Notes under the pieces: generated by a model
Database searches by the model: none
What the model was told of the DNA's origin: nothing
The model's input: only the letters and a program-made list of their open reading frames with translations
Assembly (NCBI RefSeq): GCF_947855115.1
Contig: NZ_CANTZW010000011.1
Location: forward strand, 1-64,000
Source of the DNA: an uncultured Parabacteroides sp.
Lineage (GTDB): Bacteria; Bacteroidota; Bacteroidia; Bacteroidales; Tannerellaceae
Length of the DNA: 64,000 nucleotides
Direction of reading: 5' to 3'
Translations under genes and position numbers: made by a program
Shown here: in pieces, positions 44,706 to 54,967 of the stretch
Layout of the letters: the number at the start of each line of letters is the position of its first letter
How positions within the stretch are numbered: the first letter of the stretch is position 1

Positions 44706-45653
44706 ATGAGAAGATATCTTCTTTCGATCATGGTCCTTTTGTGTACCTGTACGGGAATCGTACGGGCGCAGTATGACGCACGCTTAAGTCAATATTTCAT
44801 GGCGAAACCGTATTACAACCCAGCGGTGGCCGGAGCTACGGAAGACTTGAATATATTGGCACTCGCCCGTCTGGAAATGATCGGCGTACATGGGGCACCT
44901 AAGTCGTTCTTCATCACCGCAGATATGCCGCTCACTTTAGGCAAGACGAATCACGGTATCGGATTAGTCGTATTTACCGAGGCGATCGGGCTCTTCCTGA
45001 ATACGCATGTAGGGGCGCAATACGCCTATAAGCAGAAATTATTCGGAGGGGTATTAAGCGGAGGTTTGCAAATCGGTTTAGTCAATCAGTCGTTCGACGG
45101 AACCAAGGTAGTAACGGTAGATTCCGAGTATCATCAAGAAACCGATGCCGCCATCCCGGTAGAGCAGGTCAGCGGTATGGGGCTGGATATGAACTTCGGT
45201 ATTTATTATACCCATAAACGTTTTTATGCCGGGTTCGGCATGACACATATCACTCAACCGGAACTTCAATTGGACGAGAATGCCTATACCTATATAGGTC
45301 GTTCACTTAATTTAATGGGTGGATACAATATTCAATTAAAGAATCCGTTGATAGAATTACAGCCCTCGGTATTTTTGCTGACAGACATGCAAAGTTTTCA
45401 TGCGGACATTACCGCTAGGCTGGAATATAACAAGATGTTTAACGGAGGTTTTTCCTATCGGGTGAATGAATCGGTGGGCATTATGTTCGGTATAAAGCTA
45501 GGTCGTTTCCAAGCAGGTTACGCCTTTGATTTCCCGACCACGGCCCTAGGCCGGGCAAGTAGCGGCAGCCACGAGCTATGCGTCAAGTATGCCTTAAAGC
45601 TAAACAAAACGCAGACAGGAAAAAATAGACATAAAAGTGTACGTATATTATAG
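44706..45653 (+). CDS. porP: PorP/SprF family type IX secretion outer-membrane protein
   Basis: 315 residues with a signal peptide (SIMVLLCTCTGIVRAQ). QYDARLSQYFMAKPYYNPAVAGATEDLNI is the family hallmark, and alternating beta strands continue to the end (LGRFQAGYAFDFPTTALGRASSGSHELCVKYAL). PorP/SprF proteins are outer-membrane barrels that accompany the GldKN ring. It is the first gene of a five-gene operon with 3-50 base gaps. Confidence 0.95.
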   Translation: MRRYLLSIMVLLCTCTGIVRAQYDARLSQYFMAKPYYNPAVAGATEDLNILALARLEMIGVHGAPKSFFITADMPLTLGKTNHGIGLVVFTEAIGLFLNTHVGAQYAYKQKLFGGVLSGGLQIGLVNQSFDGTKVVTVDSEYHQETDAAIPVEQVSGMGLDMNFGIYYTHKRFYAGFGMTHITQPELQLDENAYTYIGRSLNLMGGYNIQLKNPLIELQPSVFLLTDMQSFHADITARLEYNKMFNGGFSYRVNESVGIMFGIKLGRFQAGYAFDFPTTALGRASSGSHELCVKYALKLNKTQTGKNRHKSVRIL

Positions 45654-45656
45654 TAT

Positions 45657-47084
45657 ATGAAAAAAGTATTATTAGTACTTGTAATGGTAGCTTTGTTTAC
45701 CTCCTGCGGTAAGTCCCTTCGGAATGCCGGCGGTGAGGTGACAGGTGTCAGATCGGTAGCGTTCAATGAACCAGCGCCATATGGGATGGTCTTGATTAAA
45801 AGAGGTTCATTCGAAATGGGGCCTGCCGATAAAGATTCCTTATGGGGAATCATGCCGGAGACGAAAGGGGTTTCTTTCGACGCATTCTGGATGGATCAGA
45901 CAGAGGTGACGAACGCCAAATATCGCCAGTTCGTTTATTGGGTGAGAGACTCTATCATTCGCGAACGCTTGGCTGATCCGGCTTATGGAGGCAACGATTT
46001 GTTCAAGATCACGGAAGACCGCTATGGGGAACCTGTCACTCCGCATCTAGACTGGAGCCGTCCGATTCCCTGGAAACGGGCGAACGAGGATGAGCAGCGT
46101 GCGATAGAAAGTGTCTATTACACCAATCCTGTTACCGGAGAGAAAGGTTTGGATCCCAGACAAATGATCTATAAATACGAGTGGTATGATTATACCGCGG
46201 CAGCCCTTCGTAAGAACCAACTAAACCCGGCAGACCGGGTACGTAATACGGATATTCAAGTAGATCCGAACGAGGTAGTCATGATTTCCAAGGATACCGC
46301 CTACATTGACGATGAAGGACGTGTGATCAATGAGACGATCACCCGGCCGTTGAGTAGCGAATGGGATTTCTTGAATACCCGTATCGTTAATATATATCCG
46401 GACGAGAATTGCTGGGTGAACGATTTCAAAAACGCATACAACGAGCCATATACCCGAATGTACTTCTCACATCCGGGTTATGACGACTATCCCGTAGTCG
46501 GTATTTCTTGGGAACAAGCGACCGCTTTCTGCGTATGGCGTACTAATTTATACAAAGAATCCTTGAGTTTGCCGCCCGGACAATTGATCGAACCGTTCCG
46601 TCTTCCGTCCGAGGGAGAATGGGAATATGCCGCCCGGACAGGCAAAAATGAAAATAAGTTCCCTTGGTCTACCGATGAGCTTCAAGATAGTAAAGGTTGT
46701 TTCTTGGGTAACTTCAAGCCGGGTAAAGGTAATTATACGGAAGATGGCCATTTGATTACCTCTCGGGTAGGTTCTTTCGCCCCGAATGAGTTCGGGCTAT
46801 ATGATATGGCAGGAAACGTAGCGGAATGGACTTCCACTTCTTACTCCGAATCCGGTCCGAGTCAAATGAGCGACATGAATCCGGATTTGCGTTACAACGC
46901 CGCCAAGAATGACCCATACGCCATGAAAAAGAAGGTCGTGCGAGGTGGTTCATGGAAAGATGTCTCACAATTTATCCGTTCAGACATGCGCACCTTCGAA
47001 TATCAAAATGAGAGCCGTTCTTATATAGGTTTCCGTTGCGCACGTACCCAAATAGGATTCTCTCGCTCCAAGGGGAAAAAATAA
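45657..47084 (+). CDS. gldK: GldK/PorK type IX secretion lipoprotein
   Basis: 475 residues. A lipoprotein signal ends in FTSCGKS. The FGE-sulfatase (SUMF1-like) fold is clear: MVLIKRGSFEMGPADKDS, FWMDQTEVTNAKYRQFVYW, FRLPSEGEWEYAAR, NEFGLYDMAGNVAEWTS, VVRGGSWKD. In GldK the fold is structural: with GldN it forms the periplasmic ring under the outer membrane. It starts 3 bases after porP. Confidence 0.97.
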   Translation: MKKVLLVLVMVALFTSCGKSLRNAGGEVTGVRSVAFNEPAPYGMVLIKRGSFEMGPADKDSLWGIMPETKGVSFDAFWMDQTEVTNAKYRQFVYWVRDSIIRERLADPAYGGNDLFKITEDRYGEPVTPHLDWSRPIPWKRANEDEQRAIESVYYTNPVTGEKGLDPRQMIYKYEWYDYTAAALRKNQLNPADRVRNTDIQVDPNEVVMISKDTAYIDDEGRVINETITRPLSSEWDFLNTRIVNIYPDENCWVNDFKNAYNEPYTRMYFSHPGYDDYPVVGISWEQATAFCVWRTNLYKESLSLPPGQLIEPFRLPSEGEWEYAARTGKNENKFPWSTDELQDSKGCFLGNFKPGKGNYTEDGHLITSRVGSFAPNEFGLYDMAGNVAEWTSTSYSESGPSQMSDMNPDLRYNAAKNDPYAMKKKVVRGGSWKDVSQFIRSDMRTFEYQNESRSYIGFRCARTQIGFSRSKGKK

Positions 47085-47135
47085 GCGGGATTTATATATT
47101 TAAAGTTTTGAATCATCTAAGACAATAATACGACG

Positions 47136-48215
47136 ATGGGAAAATATAGAAGATATAAAAACAGACTGGAGATGTTCCTTTCCAGTGAAAGAGGGAAACG
47201 AGTATTGAACTTCCTGTATAGCTGGGGTGCGTCCATCGTAATCCTCGGTGCGTTGTTTAAGTTATTGCACTTGCCATACGCTAACCAAATCTTGTTCGTG
47301 GCAATGATCACCGAGTCTATCGTATTCTTTATCTCGGCGTTCGAGCATCCGAACAAGGAATATCATTGGGAAGATGTTTTCCCCGTATTGAAATCCAAGA
47401 ACCCGATGGATCGTCCGGATTTCACCGGCACGCCGATCTCGACCATGATCAATTCTACAGACAATGTGGAAGATGACGAGATAGCGGACGGGATAAATAT
47501 CGGTTCAGTCGGGTCCAAGGCGAGTATACAGGGAGGCGGTTCTTTGAATATTGCCGGAAACTTAGACGTGACGGAAGATGATACCAAGAATTTATCCGAA
47601 AGTATCAAGAAACTAAGCGGAGCAGCCGAACAAATTTCCAAGATGGCAGAATTGACGGAAGCGACCCAGAAATATTTGGAACAATTATCCAGTATGTCCG
47701 AGAATATGGAGCGTTTCAGCCAAGTGACCAATTCCCTTACAAATGTATCCGATACGTTGTTGAACTCTTATAAGAGCATCACGGACAATTCCGATGGTAT
47801 CAGTCAGAATTCTCGCGGCTACGTACATCAGATGGAGCAACTCAACCGTAACGTATCCGGATTGAACACGATTTATGAGATACAGCTAAAAAGCATCAGT
47901 TCGCAGATCGAGTCTATTGAGCATATCAACAGTGGCTTGAGCCGTATTCGCGAGATGTATGACGGATCGGTAGTAGACAGTTCCGTATTCCGTAACGAAA
48001 CAGAGAAGATGACTCGCCAGCTAGCCGAGTTGAATCAAGTATACAGCCGCTTGCTACAAGCGATGACGGTAAATATGGGTTATCAACAACCGGCACAGCC
48101 ACAACAACAACCGATGTATCAGCAGCCACAGCAACCCGGTTACCAACAGCAATATCAACAACCGTATGGTTACCAGCAACAACAGGCTCCGTATACAAAC
48201 AACCCAATGAAGTAA
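47136..48215 (+). CDS. gldL: GldL/PorL type IX secretion motor protein
   Basis: 359 residues. Two membrane helices at about 25-42 and 47-66 (LYSWGASIVILGALFKLLHLPYANQILFVAMITESIVFFISAFEHP) contain the conserved Glu of the proton-driven motor. A long coiled-coil cytoplasmic part follows, ending in a Gln/Pro-rich tail (about 315-355, many QQP and YQQ units). With GldM it powers secretion from the inner membrane. The low-complexity tail is probably variable between strains. Confidence 0.96.
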   Translation: MGKYRRYKNRLEMFLSSERGKRVLNFLYSWGASIVILGALFKLLHLPYANQILFVAMITESIVFFISAFEHPNKEYHWEDVFPVLKSKNPMDRPDFTGTPISTMINSTDNVEDDEIADGINIGSVGSKASIQGGGSLNIAGNLDVTEDDTKNLSESIKKLSGAAEQISKMAELTEATQKYLEQLSSMSENMERFSQVTNSLTNVSDTLLNSYKSITDNSDGISQNSRGYVHQMEQLNRNVSGLNTIYEIQLKSISSQIESIEHINSGLSRIREMYDGSVVDSSVFRNETEKMTRQLAELNQVYSRLLQAMTVNMGYQQPAQPQQQPMYQQPQQPGYQQQYQQPYGYQQQQAPYTNNPMK

Positions 48216-48221
48216 AGAAAT

Positions 48222-49790
48222 ATGGCAGGAATATCAAATAATCCCAATTCTCCCCGCCAGCGGATGATTAACCTGATGTATCTGGTGTTCATCGCCATGA
48301 TGGCATTGAATGTGTCATCAGAGGTGCTGGATGGTTTTGAGTTGGTGGAAGGTAGCTTGCGAACTTCTATCGATAACTCCTCCCGCCGGAACAAGATCGT
48401 AGCGGACGAGATGGAAGCTTATTACCAAGAAAACCCCCTGAAGGTGGGTGAATGGGCCTTAAAAGCCCGTGAGGTAAAAAAGGCATCCGATAGTCTCTAT
48501 ACGTATATACAAGATTTAAAGACCCGTATCGCTCAGGAGGCCGATGGAAAAGACGCTGATGTCAACAATATCGAGCATAAGGACGATTTAGAGGCCGCTT
48601 CGCGCGTGATGTTATCGCCGGTAAGTAAGGAAGGTAAAAAGCTGAGAGCGGAAATTGATAAGTACCGTATCTGGATAGGTGGTTTTATAGAGGACTCAAT
48701 GAAAACCGCCGTATTAGAGGCGAGCCTAAGTACGACCCCTCCTCATAAAGCAGGTATCAATACCCGAACTTGGGAAGAGGCATTATTTGAGAATATGCCT
48801 GTCGCGGCAGCCATTACTTTGCTAACAAAAATGCAAAGTGACATTCGCTACGCCGAAGGCGAGGTATTATCGAATTTATTGAATAGCGTAGACGTTCGAG
48901 ACTATCGCGTAAACCAGATCACGGCACAGGTTATCCCGGAAAGCCAGATCGTAATGCGAGGAAGCCAGTACAAAGCTAATATCGTATTATCGGCGGTAGA
49001 CTCCACGAAACGTCCTACGATCTATGTAAACGGAAAAGAATTACCTTACGAAAATAAAGGCGTCTTCACGGTAAATACCGGAACTGCCGGAACTTTTCCT
49101 ATCAAGGGTTATATCGAGATGCCCAATAGTGACGGTAGCATCATGCGCCGGGATTTTGAGAGCGAGTATTTCGTAACCGAGCCGACAGCGACTGTCGCCC
49201 CTACATTAATGAACGTATTATATGCGGGTATAGCCAACCCGATGCGTATCGCCGTTCCGGGCGTGCCTAGCGGAAACGTGACAGCTAGCATGACGAACGG
49301 TACGCTTACCCGTAAAGGAGACACGTGGGAAGCCCGTCCTTCTAAAGTAGGTACCGAGGCTGTGATTACCGTGAACGCTCGTATGGCAGATGGACGGAAT
49401 ATAGAGATGGCGAAGACCTCTTTCCGGGTACGTGCCCTCCCCGATCCTCTACCTTATATCGAGTATAAAGACCAGAATGGGAATGTCCGTAAATTCAAGG
49501 GAGGTATGATCGCCAAACGTAGCTTGGTGGAAGCGGACGGTATCCTTGCCGCTATCGATGATGATTTGCTGAATGTGAAATATACGGTATTACGGTTTGA
49601 GCTGACTTTCTTCGACTCTATGGGCAACGCCATTCCCGAAGTGGCAGAAGGAACTAACTTCTCGCAACGCCAGAAGAACTATATCCGTAACTTGAGCAAA
49701 GGTAAACGTTTTTACATCACACGCGTAGTAGCGAAAGGTCCGGATGGTATCGAACGTACCATACCGACTATCGAAGTAATTGTAAATTAA
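48222..49790 (+). CDS. gldM: GldM/PorM type IX secretion motor protein
   Basis: 522 residues. The N-terminus [39 protein letters not shown] contains the single membrane helix that sits inside the GldL ring. The rest is a long periplasmic stalk with beta-rich domains ([57 protein letters not shown] region) reaching the GldKN ring. It starts 6 bases after gldL. Confidence 0.97.
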   Translation: MAGISNNPNSPRQRMINLMYLVFIAMMALNVSSEVLDGFELVEGSLRTSIDNSSRRNKIVADEMEAYYQENPLKVGEWALKAREVKKASDSLYTYIQDLKTRIAQEADGKDADVNNIEHKDDLEAASRVMLSPVSKEGKKLRAEIDKYRIWIGGFIEDSMKTAVLEASLSTTPPHKAGINTRTWEEALFENMPVAAAITLLTKMQSDIRYAEGEVLSNLLNSVDVRDYRVNQITAQVIPESQIVMRGSQYKANIVLSAVDSTKRPTIYVNGKELPYENKGVFTVNTGTAGTFPIKGYIEMPNSDGSIMRRDFESEYFVTEPTATVAPTLMNVLYAGIANPMRIAVPGVPSGNVTASMTNGTLTRKGDTWEARPSKVGTEAVITVNARMADGRNIEMAKTSFRVRALPDPLPYIEYKDQNGNVRKFKGGMIAKRSLVEADGILAAIDDDLLNVKYTVLRFELTFFDSMGNAIPEVAEGTNFSQRQKNYIRNLSKGKRFYITRVVAKGPDGIERTIPTIEVIVN

Positions 49791-49800
49791 GATTTGCAGT

Positions 49801-50892
49801 ATGAAACATCTGTATTACATAGCCGCTTTGGCCGCCACTTTTTTAACAACGATGCCTCTTCACGCACAAGAAGAAGTAGAGAATGAAGCTACCGAGCAAC
49901 AACAAACGCGTCGCCGCTCTCCTCAAGCCAGTCGTGGAGAAAGGAATGATAAGAAAGATACCGGCTTACCCGAACTAACTGTCCGGGCTCAAGATATGAA
50001 CGAACGTTTGACGCAGGAGATCGGAAACGCTCGCTGGATGCGTATCATTTACCGGCAGGTGGATTTAATGAAAGAGCAGAACGCTCCGCTCTATTACCCC
50101 ACCCGCCCGATGAACGGGCAAATGAACCTTTTCTCCGTGATCTTCCAGCTTTTAGGAGAGAACAAAATCAAAGCCTATGAGTATCTGGATGGATACGAGG
50201 AATTTGATGACGCTCATTTGATTAACTTCAAGGATCTGCTGGATCGTTTCTATATCCTCTACGAGGAGGTTCCGGGAAGAGCGGGCGAAGAGCCTTCTTT
50301 CGTAATCAACGAAAGCGACATACCGGCTGCCGATGTCAAATCTTATTATGTAAAAGAAGCCTGGTATTTCGATCAAAACAACTCCTCTTTTGATGTCAAA
50401 ATATTGGCGATCTGCCCAATCTTAACCTCAACAAGTGATATAGGCGAGACAACTATGCCCATGTTCTGGTTGCCTTACGAGAATATACGTCCATATATCA
50501 GCAATTCATACATCATGACGTCAAATATGAATAACGCCATGACTTTTACGATGGACGATTATTTCCGTCGCCGTATGTTTGAGGGCGACATAATCAAGAC
50601 CCAGAACTTGATGAACCTGCCATTGCAGGCCTATTGCCCGACACCGGATTCACTAAAGAACGAGCAGGCTCGTATCGAAGGCCAGTTAACCAGCTTTGAG
50701 AAATCACTCTGGTATCAACCGGACACAACTCAAGTGGCGGCCAATAGCAAGGAAGCTAAGAAATCTGCCAAAAAGAGTGCCCGAAAGAATAAAGGCGCAA
50801 CCAAGGAAGCCGCTCCCGAAAAAGCCGCTAAGATAAAAGCCCCGAAAGCAGAGAAATCCGCTCCGATACGTAGCGTAAGACGCAGAAGATAA
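49801..50892 (+). CDS. gldN: GldN/PorN type IX secretion ring protein
   Basis: 363 residues with a signal peptide (LAATFLTTMPLHAQ). The conserved core reads LTVRAQDMNERLTQEIGNARWMRIIYRQVDLMKEQNAPLYYPTRP and continues through WFDQNNSSFDVKILAICPI. The C-terminal 45 residues are a Lys/Ala-rich low-complexity tail ending RSVRRRR. It forms the periplasmic ring with GldK and ends the operon. Confidence 0.97.
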   Translation: MKHLYYIAALAATFLTTMPLHAQEEVENEATEQQQTRRRSPQASRGERNDKKDTGLPELTVRAQDMNERLTQEIGNARWMRIIYRQVDLMKEQNAPLYYPTRPMNGQMNLFSVIFQLLGENKIKAYEYLDGYEEFDDAHLINFKDLLDRFYILYEEVPGRAGEEPSFVINESDIPAADVKSYYVKEAWYFDQNNSSFDVKILAICPILTSTSDIGETTMPMFWLPYENIRPYISNSYIMTSNMNNAMTFTMDDYFRRRMFEGDIIKTQNLMNLPLQAYCPTPDSLKNEQARIEGQLTSFEKSLWYQPDTTQVAANSKEAKKSAKKSARKNKGATKEAAPEKAAKIKAPKAEKSAPIRSVRRRR

Positions 50893-50910
50893 AAGAGATA
50901 TATAGATAAT

Positions 50911-50953
50911 AAGAAAGCCCAATCTCTTTGTAAATCAGAGATTGGGCTTTCTT
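50911..50953. terminator. Bidirectional terminator after gldN
   Basis: A perfect 17-bp stem, AAGAAAGCCCAATCTCT (50911-50927) with its complement (50937-50953), has a 9-base loop between the convergent gldN and DUF418 genes. Confidence 0.92.
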
Positions 50954-50962
50954 ATACAATTT

Positions 50963-52150
50963 CTATTTAGAGCCTATCCAAGTCCATTTATGCCAGATGG
51001 CTTCTAACGGGCCATGCTTATGTCGCTCCGACCACCATTTGCAGAATCGTACTTGCAAGAAGAAAAAAGCGATACCGATAAACATGCTGACCGTATAACC
51101 ACAGTAAGGAGCCAAGTTCAAACCGACGGGAAAATAGATCAGTGCGCCACCAAACGATTGTGTCACATAATTCGTTAAACTCATCTTTCCATACGAACGC
51201 AAGATGGAAGTGAGACGTTTAAAAGCCTCCCTTTGGTAAAGCAATACAAAGGAAGAAACTAATACAAACGTGAACGCAAATTTCTGCCACATGTCAAAAA
51301 CAACCCCTGCCGTCTGGCGTACGATAACACTATCTGCCGTATCCAGCAACAAGACCTTCAACTGGTACAAGGGACCGAAAGTAATCGCGGCGATAATCAA
51401 AGTCTTTACCCAAAAACGAGAATTCTCTTCCGAGGGTATAAATAATTTCTTACGCCCAATCAACATACCCAGCATAAACAAGCCGCAAGTCTGCACATAC
51501 CGGCCAGCTCCAACGGCCCAAAGCAGGCTAGCCTTTTGGCCCAACGTCACGTTCTGCCAGATGAAGTTCCATAAATCTCCTCGTTTCGTATGTTCTGCCA
51601 TCTCAGCGTACATAGCTCCTACCCCTAAATTGGGCAACTGATAATCCGGATTAAACAAACTGGCAATGTAATGATACCATTCCACCGGTTGCAATAAAAA
51701 GATAACAGCCGTTATTAAAACCGCCTTATCGCTCCATTTACGTACGATAAACAAAACGATACCCACAATCGCATAAAGCAGCAAAACGTCTCCCGCCGGA
51801 TAGAACGCTGCGTTTAAGGTCGCAAAAACAGTCAACAACAACATTCGCCAAAGGAAACGGTAACCGAAGTCCTTTCCTTTCACTTGCTGGTTCGAATATT
51901 GTATATAAAAGGTAAAACCAAATAACAAGGCGAAAATGGAATACGATTTCCCGGCAAACAAGCCGAATATCACCGTAAACACACCTTCATTCAATACATT
52001 CAGCCATCCTGGAAGTGTAGCAGGATCCGGATAAACCGGGTAAATAAAATGTTCCACATGATGTACTAACAAAATAGCCAAGACAGCAAAGCCACGTAGC
52101 GCATCTACCACCTCCACACGAGGTGATTTAGAGATTGTTGTTTGTCGCAT
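50963..52150 (-). CDS. DUF418 (YeiB-like) membrane protein
   Basis: 395 residues, about ten hydrophobic helices. The N-terminus RVEVVDALRGFAVLAILLVHHVEHF is the shared acyltransferase-like opening of the DUF418/YeiB family, and the C-terminal YGKMSLTNYVTQSFGGALIYFPVGL is its conserved block. The family is thought to include membrane acyl- or transport-related enzymes; substrate unknown. It is divergent from the acetyltransferase gene at 52257. Confidence 0.88.
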   Translation of the reverse strand: MRQTTISKSPRVEVVDALRGFAVLAILLVHHVEHFIYPVYPDPATLPGWLNVLNEGVFTVIFGLFAGKSYSIFALLFGFTFYIQYSNQQVKGKDFGYRFLWRMLLLTVFATLNAAFYPAGDVLLLYAIVGIVLFIVRKWSDKAVLITAVIFLLQPVEWYHYIASLFNPDYQLPNLGVGAMYAEMAEHTKRGDLWNFIWQNVTLGQKASLLWAVGAGRYVQTCGLFMLGMLIGRKKLFIPSEENSRFWVKTLIIAAITFGPLYQLKVLLLDTADSVIVRQTAGVVFDMWQKFAFTFVLVSSFVLLYQREAFKRLTSILRSYGKMSLTNYVTQSFGGALIYFPVGLNLAPYCGYTVSMFIGIAFFFLQVRFCKWWSERHKHGPLEAIWHKWTWIGSK

Positions 52151-52178
52151 AGATTATAAGATTCATGATATTAGGTTA

Positions 52179-52186
52179 CAAATATA
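52179..52186 (-). promoter_or_regulatory. -7 element TATATTTG of the DUF418 gene
   Basis: Minus-strand TATATTTG, a full match, lies 28 bases before the ATG at 52150. The -33 box is weak (TTCA). Confidence 0.45.
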
Positions 52187-52256
52187 ATCTTTTAATCTTA
52201 ATGTGCTGAATCTTCGGGAATGTATTACTTTCGCGAAGTAAATCATTTGATAAAAT

Positions 52257-52766
52257 ATGAATATCAGACCCGCACGATTAGAAGATCTAGGCGCATTGAT
52301 GGAAATCTTTGAGCAGGCCCGTCGATTCATGCAAGAACATGGCAACGGAAACCAATGGATCAATGGTTATCCATCTGCCGAATTGATAACGAACGAGATC
52401 AAGTCCGGACATTGTTACGCATGTGAAAATGAGCTGGGTGAGTTAGTAGGAACTTTTTGCTACATCGAGGGAGTCGATCCTACCTATCTAAAGATCTATG
52501 AAGGCAAATGGCTGAATGATGAACCTTATGCCGTGATCCACCGCATGGCTTCCAACGGTAAGCAAAAAGGAATTTCCTCCGAGTGCTTGGAATGGGCATT
52601 CGCTCATTGCGGTAACCTCCGTATCGATACTCACCGGGATAATATCGTCATGCAAAACATACTGAAAAAGCATGGTTTCAAGCAGTGCGGTATCATTTAC
52701 ATCGCAAACGGCACGGAACGTATCGCATTCCACAAAACAGTAACCCCAACAAATAAAGAATCATGA
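52257..52766 (+). CDS. GNAT family N-acetyltransferase
   Basis: 169 residues. MNIRPARLEDLGALMEIFEQARRFM is a GNAT strand-helix start; acetyl-CoA contacts lie around HRMASNGKQKGISSECLEWAF, and RIDTHRDNIVMQNILKKHGFKQCGIIYI closes the fold. The acceptor is unknown. Its last four bases (ATGA) overlap the start of the next gene, indicating translational coupling with the CAT-like enzyme. Confidence 0.92.
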   Translation: MNIRPARLEDLGALMEIFEQARRFMQEHGNGNQWINGYPSAELITNEIKSGHCYACENELGELVGTFCYIEGVDPTYLKIYEGKWLNDEPYAVIHRMASNGKQKGISSECLEWAFAHCGNLRIDTHRDNIVMQNILKKHGFKQCGIIYIANGTERIAFHKTVTPTNKES

Positions 52767-53389
52767 AGTACCATCCTATCGACCTAGAGCATTGGAACCG
52801 AAAAGAGCATTTCCTGTTTTTCAATTCCATGGACGACCCTTTTTTCGGATTGACCTCCCCAATAGACGTGACATCTATTTACAAAGAGGCTAAAGCGGAT
52901 CACGCATCTTTCTTTCTCTATTCCTTACATAAGATTATGACAGCCGTCAACGAGGTGGAAGAGTTTCGGTACCGGATTATCGACAAAATCCCGGTGTGCT
53001 TCGACCAGATACATGCAGGGACAACAATCGGACGGGAAGACGGGACTTTCGGTTTCGGCTTCATCGAATACACCCCGGACAGGCAGCAATTCCTCCAAAA
53101 CGCACGGAACGAAATCAAACGTGTACAAGCTCTCACCGGCCTTTGTAAAGACAAGGAATCAGACCGGCAAGACCTAGTTCGTTTCTCCCCGGTCCCATGG
53201 ATCGCTTTCACGGAGATGAAACATGCCACTTCTTTTCGCACGGGCGATTCTGCCACCCGCATATCTACCGGAAAGCTGACCGAGAATAACGGGCATTGGA
53301 TACTTCCTGTCTCCGTTACGGCCCATCATGGCTTGGTGGATGGCCGACATGTATCAATTCTCTTAGATCGTATAGCGGATAAAAGTTAG
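52763..53389 (+). CDS. Chloramphenicol acetyltransferase-like protein
   Basis: 208 residues, CAT fold. The catalytic His motif appears as SVTAHHGLVDGRHVSILLDRI near the C-terminus, comparable to HxxxDG of CAT. The start (KYHPIDLEHWNRKEHFLFF) is also typical. Chromosomal CAT-like proteins of this kind often do not confer resistance, so I would not infer a drug phenotype. It is coupled to the GNAT gene and its end overlaps the convergent HAD gene by four bases. Confidence 0.9.
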   Translation: MKYHPIDLEHWNRKEHFLFFNSMDDPFFGLTSPIDVTSIYKEAKADHASFFLYSLHKIMTAVNEVEEFRYRIIDKIPVCFDQIHAGTTIGREDGTFGFGFIEYTPDRQQFLQNARNEIKRVQALTGLCKDKESDRQDLVRFSPVPWIAFTEMKHATSFRTGDSATRISTGKLTENNGHWILPVSVTAHHGLVDGRHVSILLDRIADKS

Positions 53390-54003
53390 AGCCGTTTTAT
53401 ATCTTCCGGCATATCAAAATAATAATCCGCGTCTATCGGTTCCTTGGCACGGCATCCCCAAACCGCCAACCCAAAATCCACCCCGGCACTTTGGGCGCAG
53501 TACATGTCGTAAGGGCTGTCGCCGATATAAATCGCCTCATGCTTATCGATCCCGGTCTTCGCTAAATAAGCCAGCATAGGATCGGGCGAAGGCTTTGGGC
53601 GAGGAGCGTCTGTCACGCAAATAATCGTATCAAAATAATGAGTAATCCCGAAAGGCTCGAAATCGTTCGCAAACTCAACCGGATTCTTCGATGTGATAAT
53701 ACCGAGCTTATATCCTTTCTCCTTCAACGCATCCAGCAAGGGGACAATTCCATCAAAAAGCTTCACCGAACCAAAGTGTTTCTTAAATAGGCTATTCCAG
53801 ACTTTATTCCCGGCAGTGGTATCCTCTACACCGAGTTTCTTCAAAGTCACCTCACCCGGTATCCCCAACGCAAAAAGCAAATCTGAGAATTCTACTTCCC
53901 TGTGTTGTAACACCCGGATCGTCTCTTGCAACGAATTCAGCACACAACGTTCCGTATCCAATAATGTTCCGTCTACGTCAAAAATAATATGCTTATAGCC
54001 CAT
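53386..54003 (-). CDS. HAD-superfamily hydrolase, phosphoglycolate phosphatase-like
   Basis: 205 residues. Motif I is FDVDGTLLDTE, motif II lies in LGIITSKNP, and motif III/IV reads KPSPDPMLAYL...AIYIGDSPYDMYCAQSAG. The helical cap between motifs I and II (about 16-80) is the Gph/PGMB type. A small phosphorylated metabolite is the likely substrate. The gene ends inside the last codon region of the convergent CAT-like gene. Confidence 0.92.
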   Translation of the reverse strand: MGYKHIIFDVDGTLLDTERCVLNSLQETIRVLQHREVEFSDLLFALGIPGEVTLKKLGVEDTTAGNKVWNSLFKKHFGSVKLFDGIVPLLDALKEKGYKLGIITSKNPVEFANDFEPFGITHYFDTIICVTDAPRPKPSPDPMLAYLAKTGIDKHEAIYIGDSPYDMYCAQSAGVDFGLAVWGCRAKEPIDADYYFDMPEDIKRL

Positions 54004-54156
54004 CTCTCATTACTTTTAATTCAACTCATTTACTACTCTCTGATACAAAAATCTCAATTCCCTACCATTCAAACAATGATATAAATCAGAAAACAATAGT
54101 TTCGTCACCAATTTATTTATTAATTCGCGATAAATAAAATTCATCGAGAATCATTT

Positions 54157-54627
54157 ATGGAAAATATCTCTTATACTTTTACCGGCATTGAACTTCGAGA
54201 GCGGACCGACGAAGTAATAAGTTCACTCACGACAATATGGGAACGATCCGTCCGGGCAAGCCATGACTTCCTGAAAGAAGAGGATATATCAGCGCTCATG
54301 CCTTTCGTACAGGAAGGACTAAAGCAGATCCGGATACTTATTATAGCAATAGAGAAAGATCAATATATAGGCTTTATGGGAATACAAGATCAGAAGATCG
54401 AAATGTTGTTTCTCTCGCCTGCTTATTTCGGGCAAGGCCTCGGCAGGCAATTCATAGAACTGGCTATTCATACCTATAAAGCCCACTATGTAGACGTTAA
54501 TGAGCAAAACACCCAAGCCCTTCATTTCTACGAACACCTAGGCTTTGAGGCATTCCAAAGAGACGAGACAGATGAGCAAGGCAATCCGTTCCCGATCCTA
54601 AGAATGAAACTAAAAGAATCTCGATAA
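54157..54627 (+). CDS. GNAT family N-acetyltransferase
   Basis: 156 residues. The acetyl-CoA pyrophosphate loop is LFLSPAYFGQGLGRQFIELAI; DVNEQNTQALHFYEHLGFEAF is the usual final block. The early segment RTDEVISSLTTIWERSVRASHDFLKEEDI resembles YjaB-type acetyltransferases. The substrate is unknown. Confidence 0.92.
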   Translation: MENISYTFTGIELRERTDEVISSLTTIWERSVRASHDFLKEEDISALMPFVQEGLKQIRILIIAIEKDQYIGFMGIQDQKIEMLFLSPAYFGQGLGRQFIELAIHTYKAHYVDVNEQNTQALHFYEHLGFEAFQRDETDEQGNPFPILRMKLKESR

Positions 54628-54655
54628 TTACGATAATCAATAGTATAACACATTT

Positions 54656-54967
54656 ATGAGCTTCGCTGGCCATGTTTCCGATATGATACGCCGGAGCAAA
54701 GAGAGCAGGAATACTCTCGACAGACTTCGCGAACGGACCCGGGAGGCCCGGAAAAGGTATATTGGCACCGGGGAACCCAAAGAACCAGAGATTACCCTCG
54801 AAGAACTTTTACGAATAGAACGCCTGCTAAAAGAACGGGAGGCACAAGAACAACGTTACCGTATCCGGGTCACGATATTGATCATAAGCGTTTCTGTAAT
54901 CATCATCTTATTGAGCATAGAGATCCTAAAAACTTATTTATTCCATACAACCGTATGTGCGGGGTAG
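54656..54967 (+). CDS. Small coiled-coil membrane protein, unknown
   Basis: 103 residues. A basic helical N-terminus (MIRRSKESRNTLDRLRERTREARKRY), a second charged helix (TLEELLRIERLLKEREAQEQRYRI) and one C-terminal membrane helix (about 73-95, VTILIISVSVIIILLSIEIL). I recognise no family. Its stop lies within a hairpin (54950-54977) shared with the convergent acyltransferase gene. It is 28 bases after the GNAT gene and may be co-transcribed. Confidence 0.65.
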   Translation: MSFAGHVSDMIRRSKESRNTLDRLRERTREARKRYIGTGEPKEPEITLEELLRIERLLKEREAQEQRYRIRVTILIISVSVIIILLSIEILKTYLFHTTVCAG

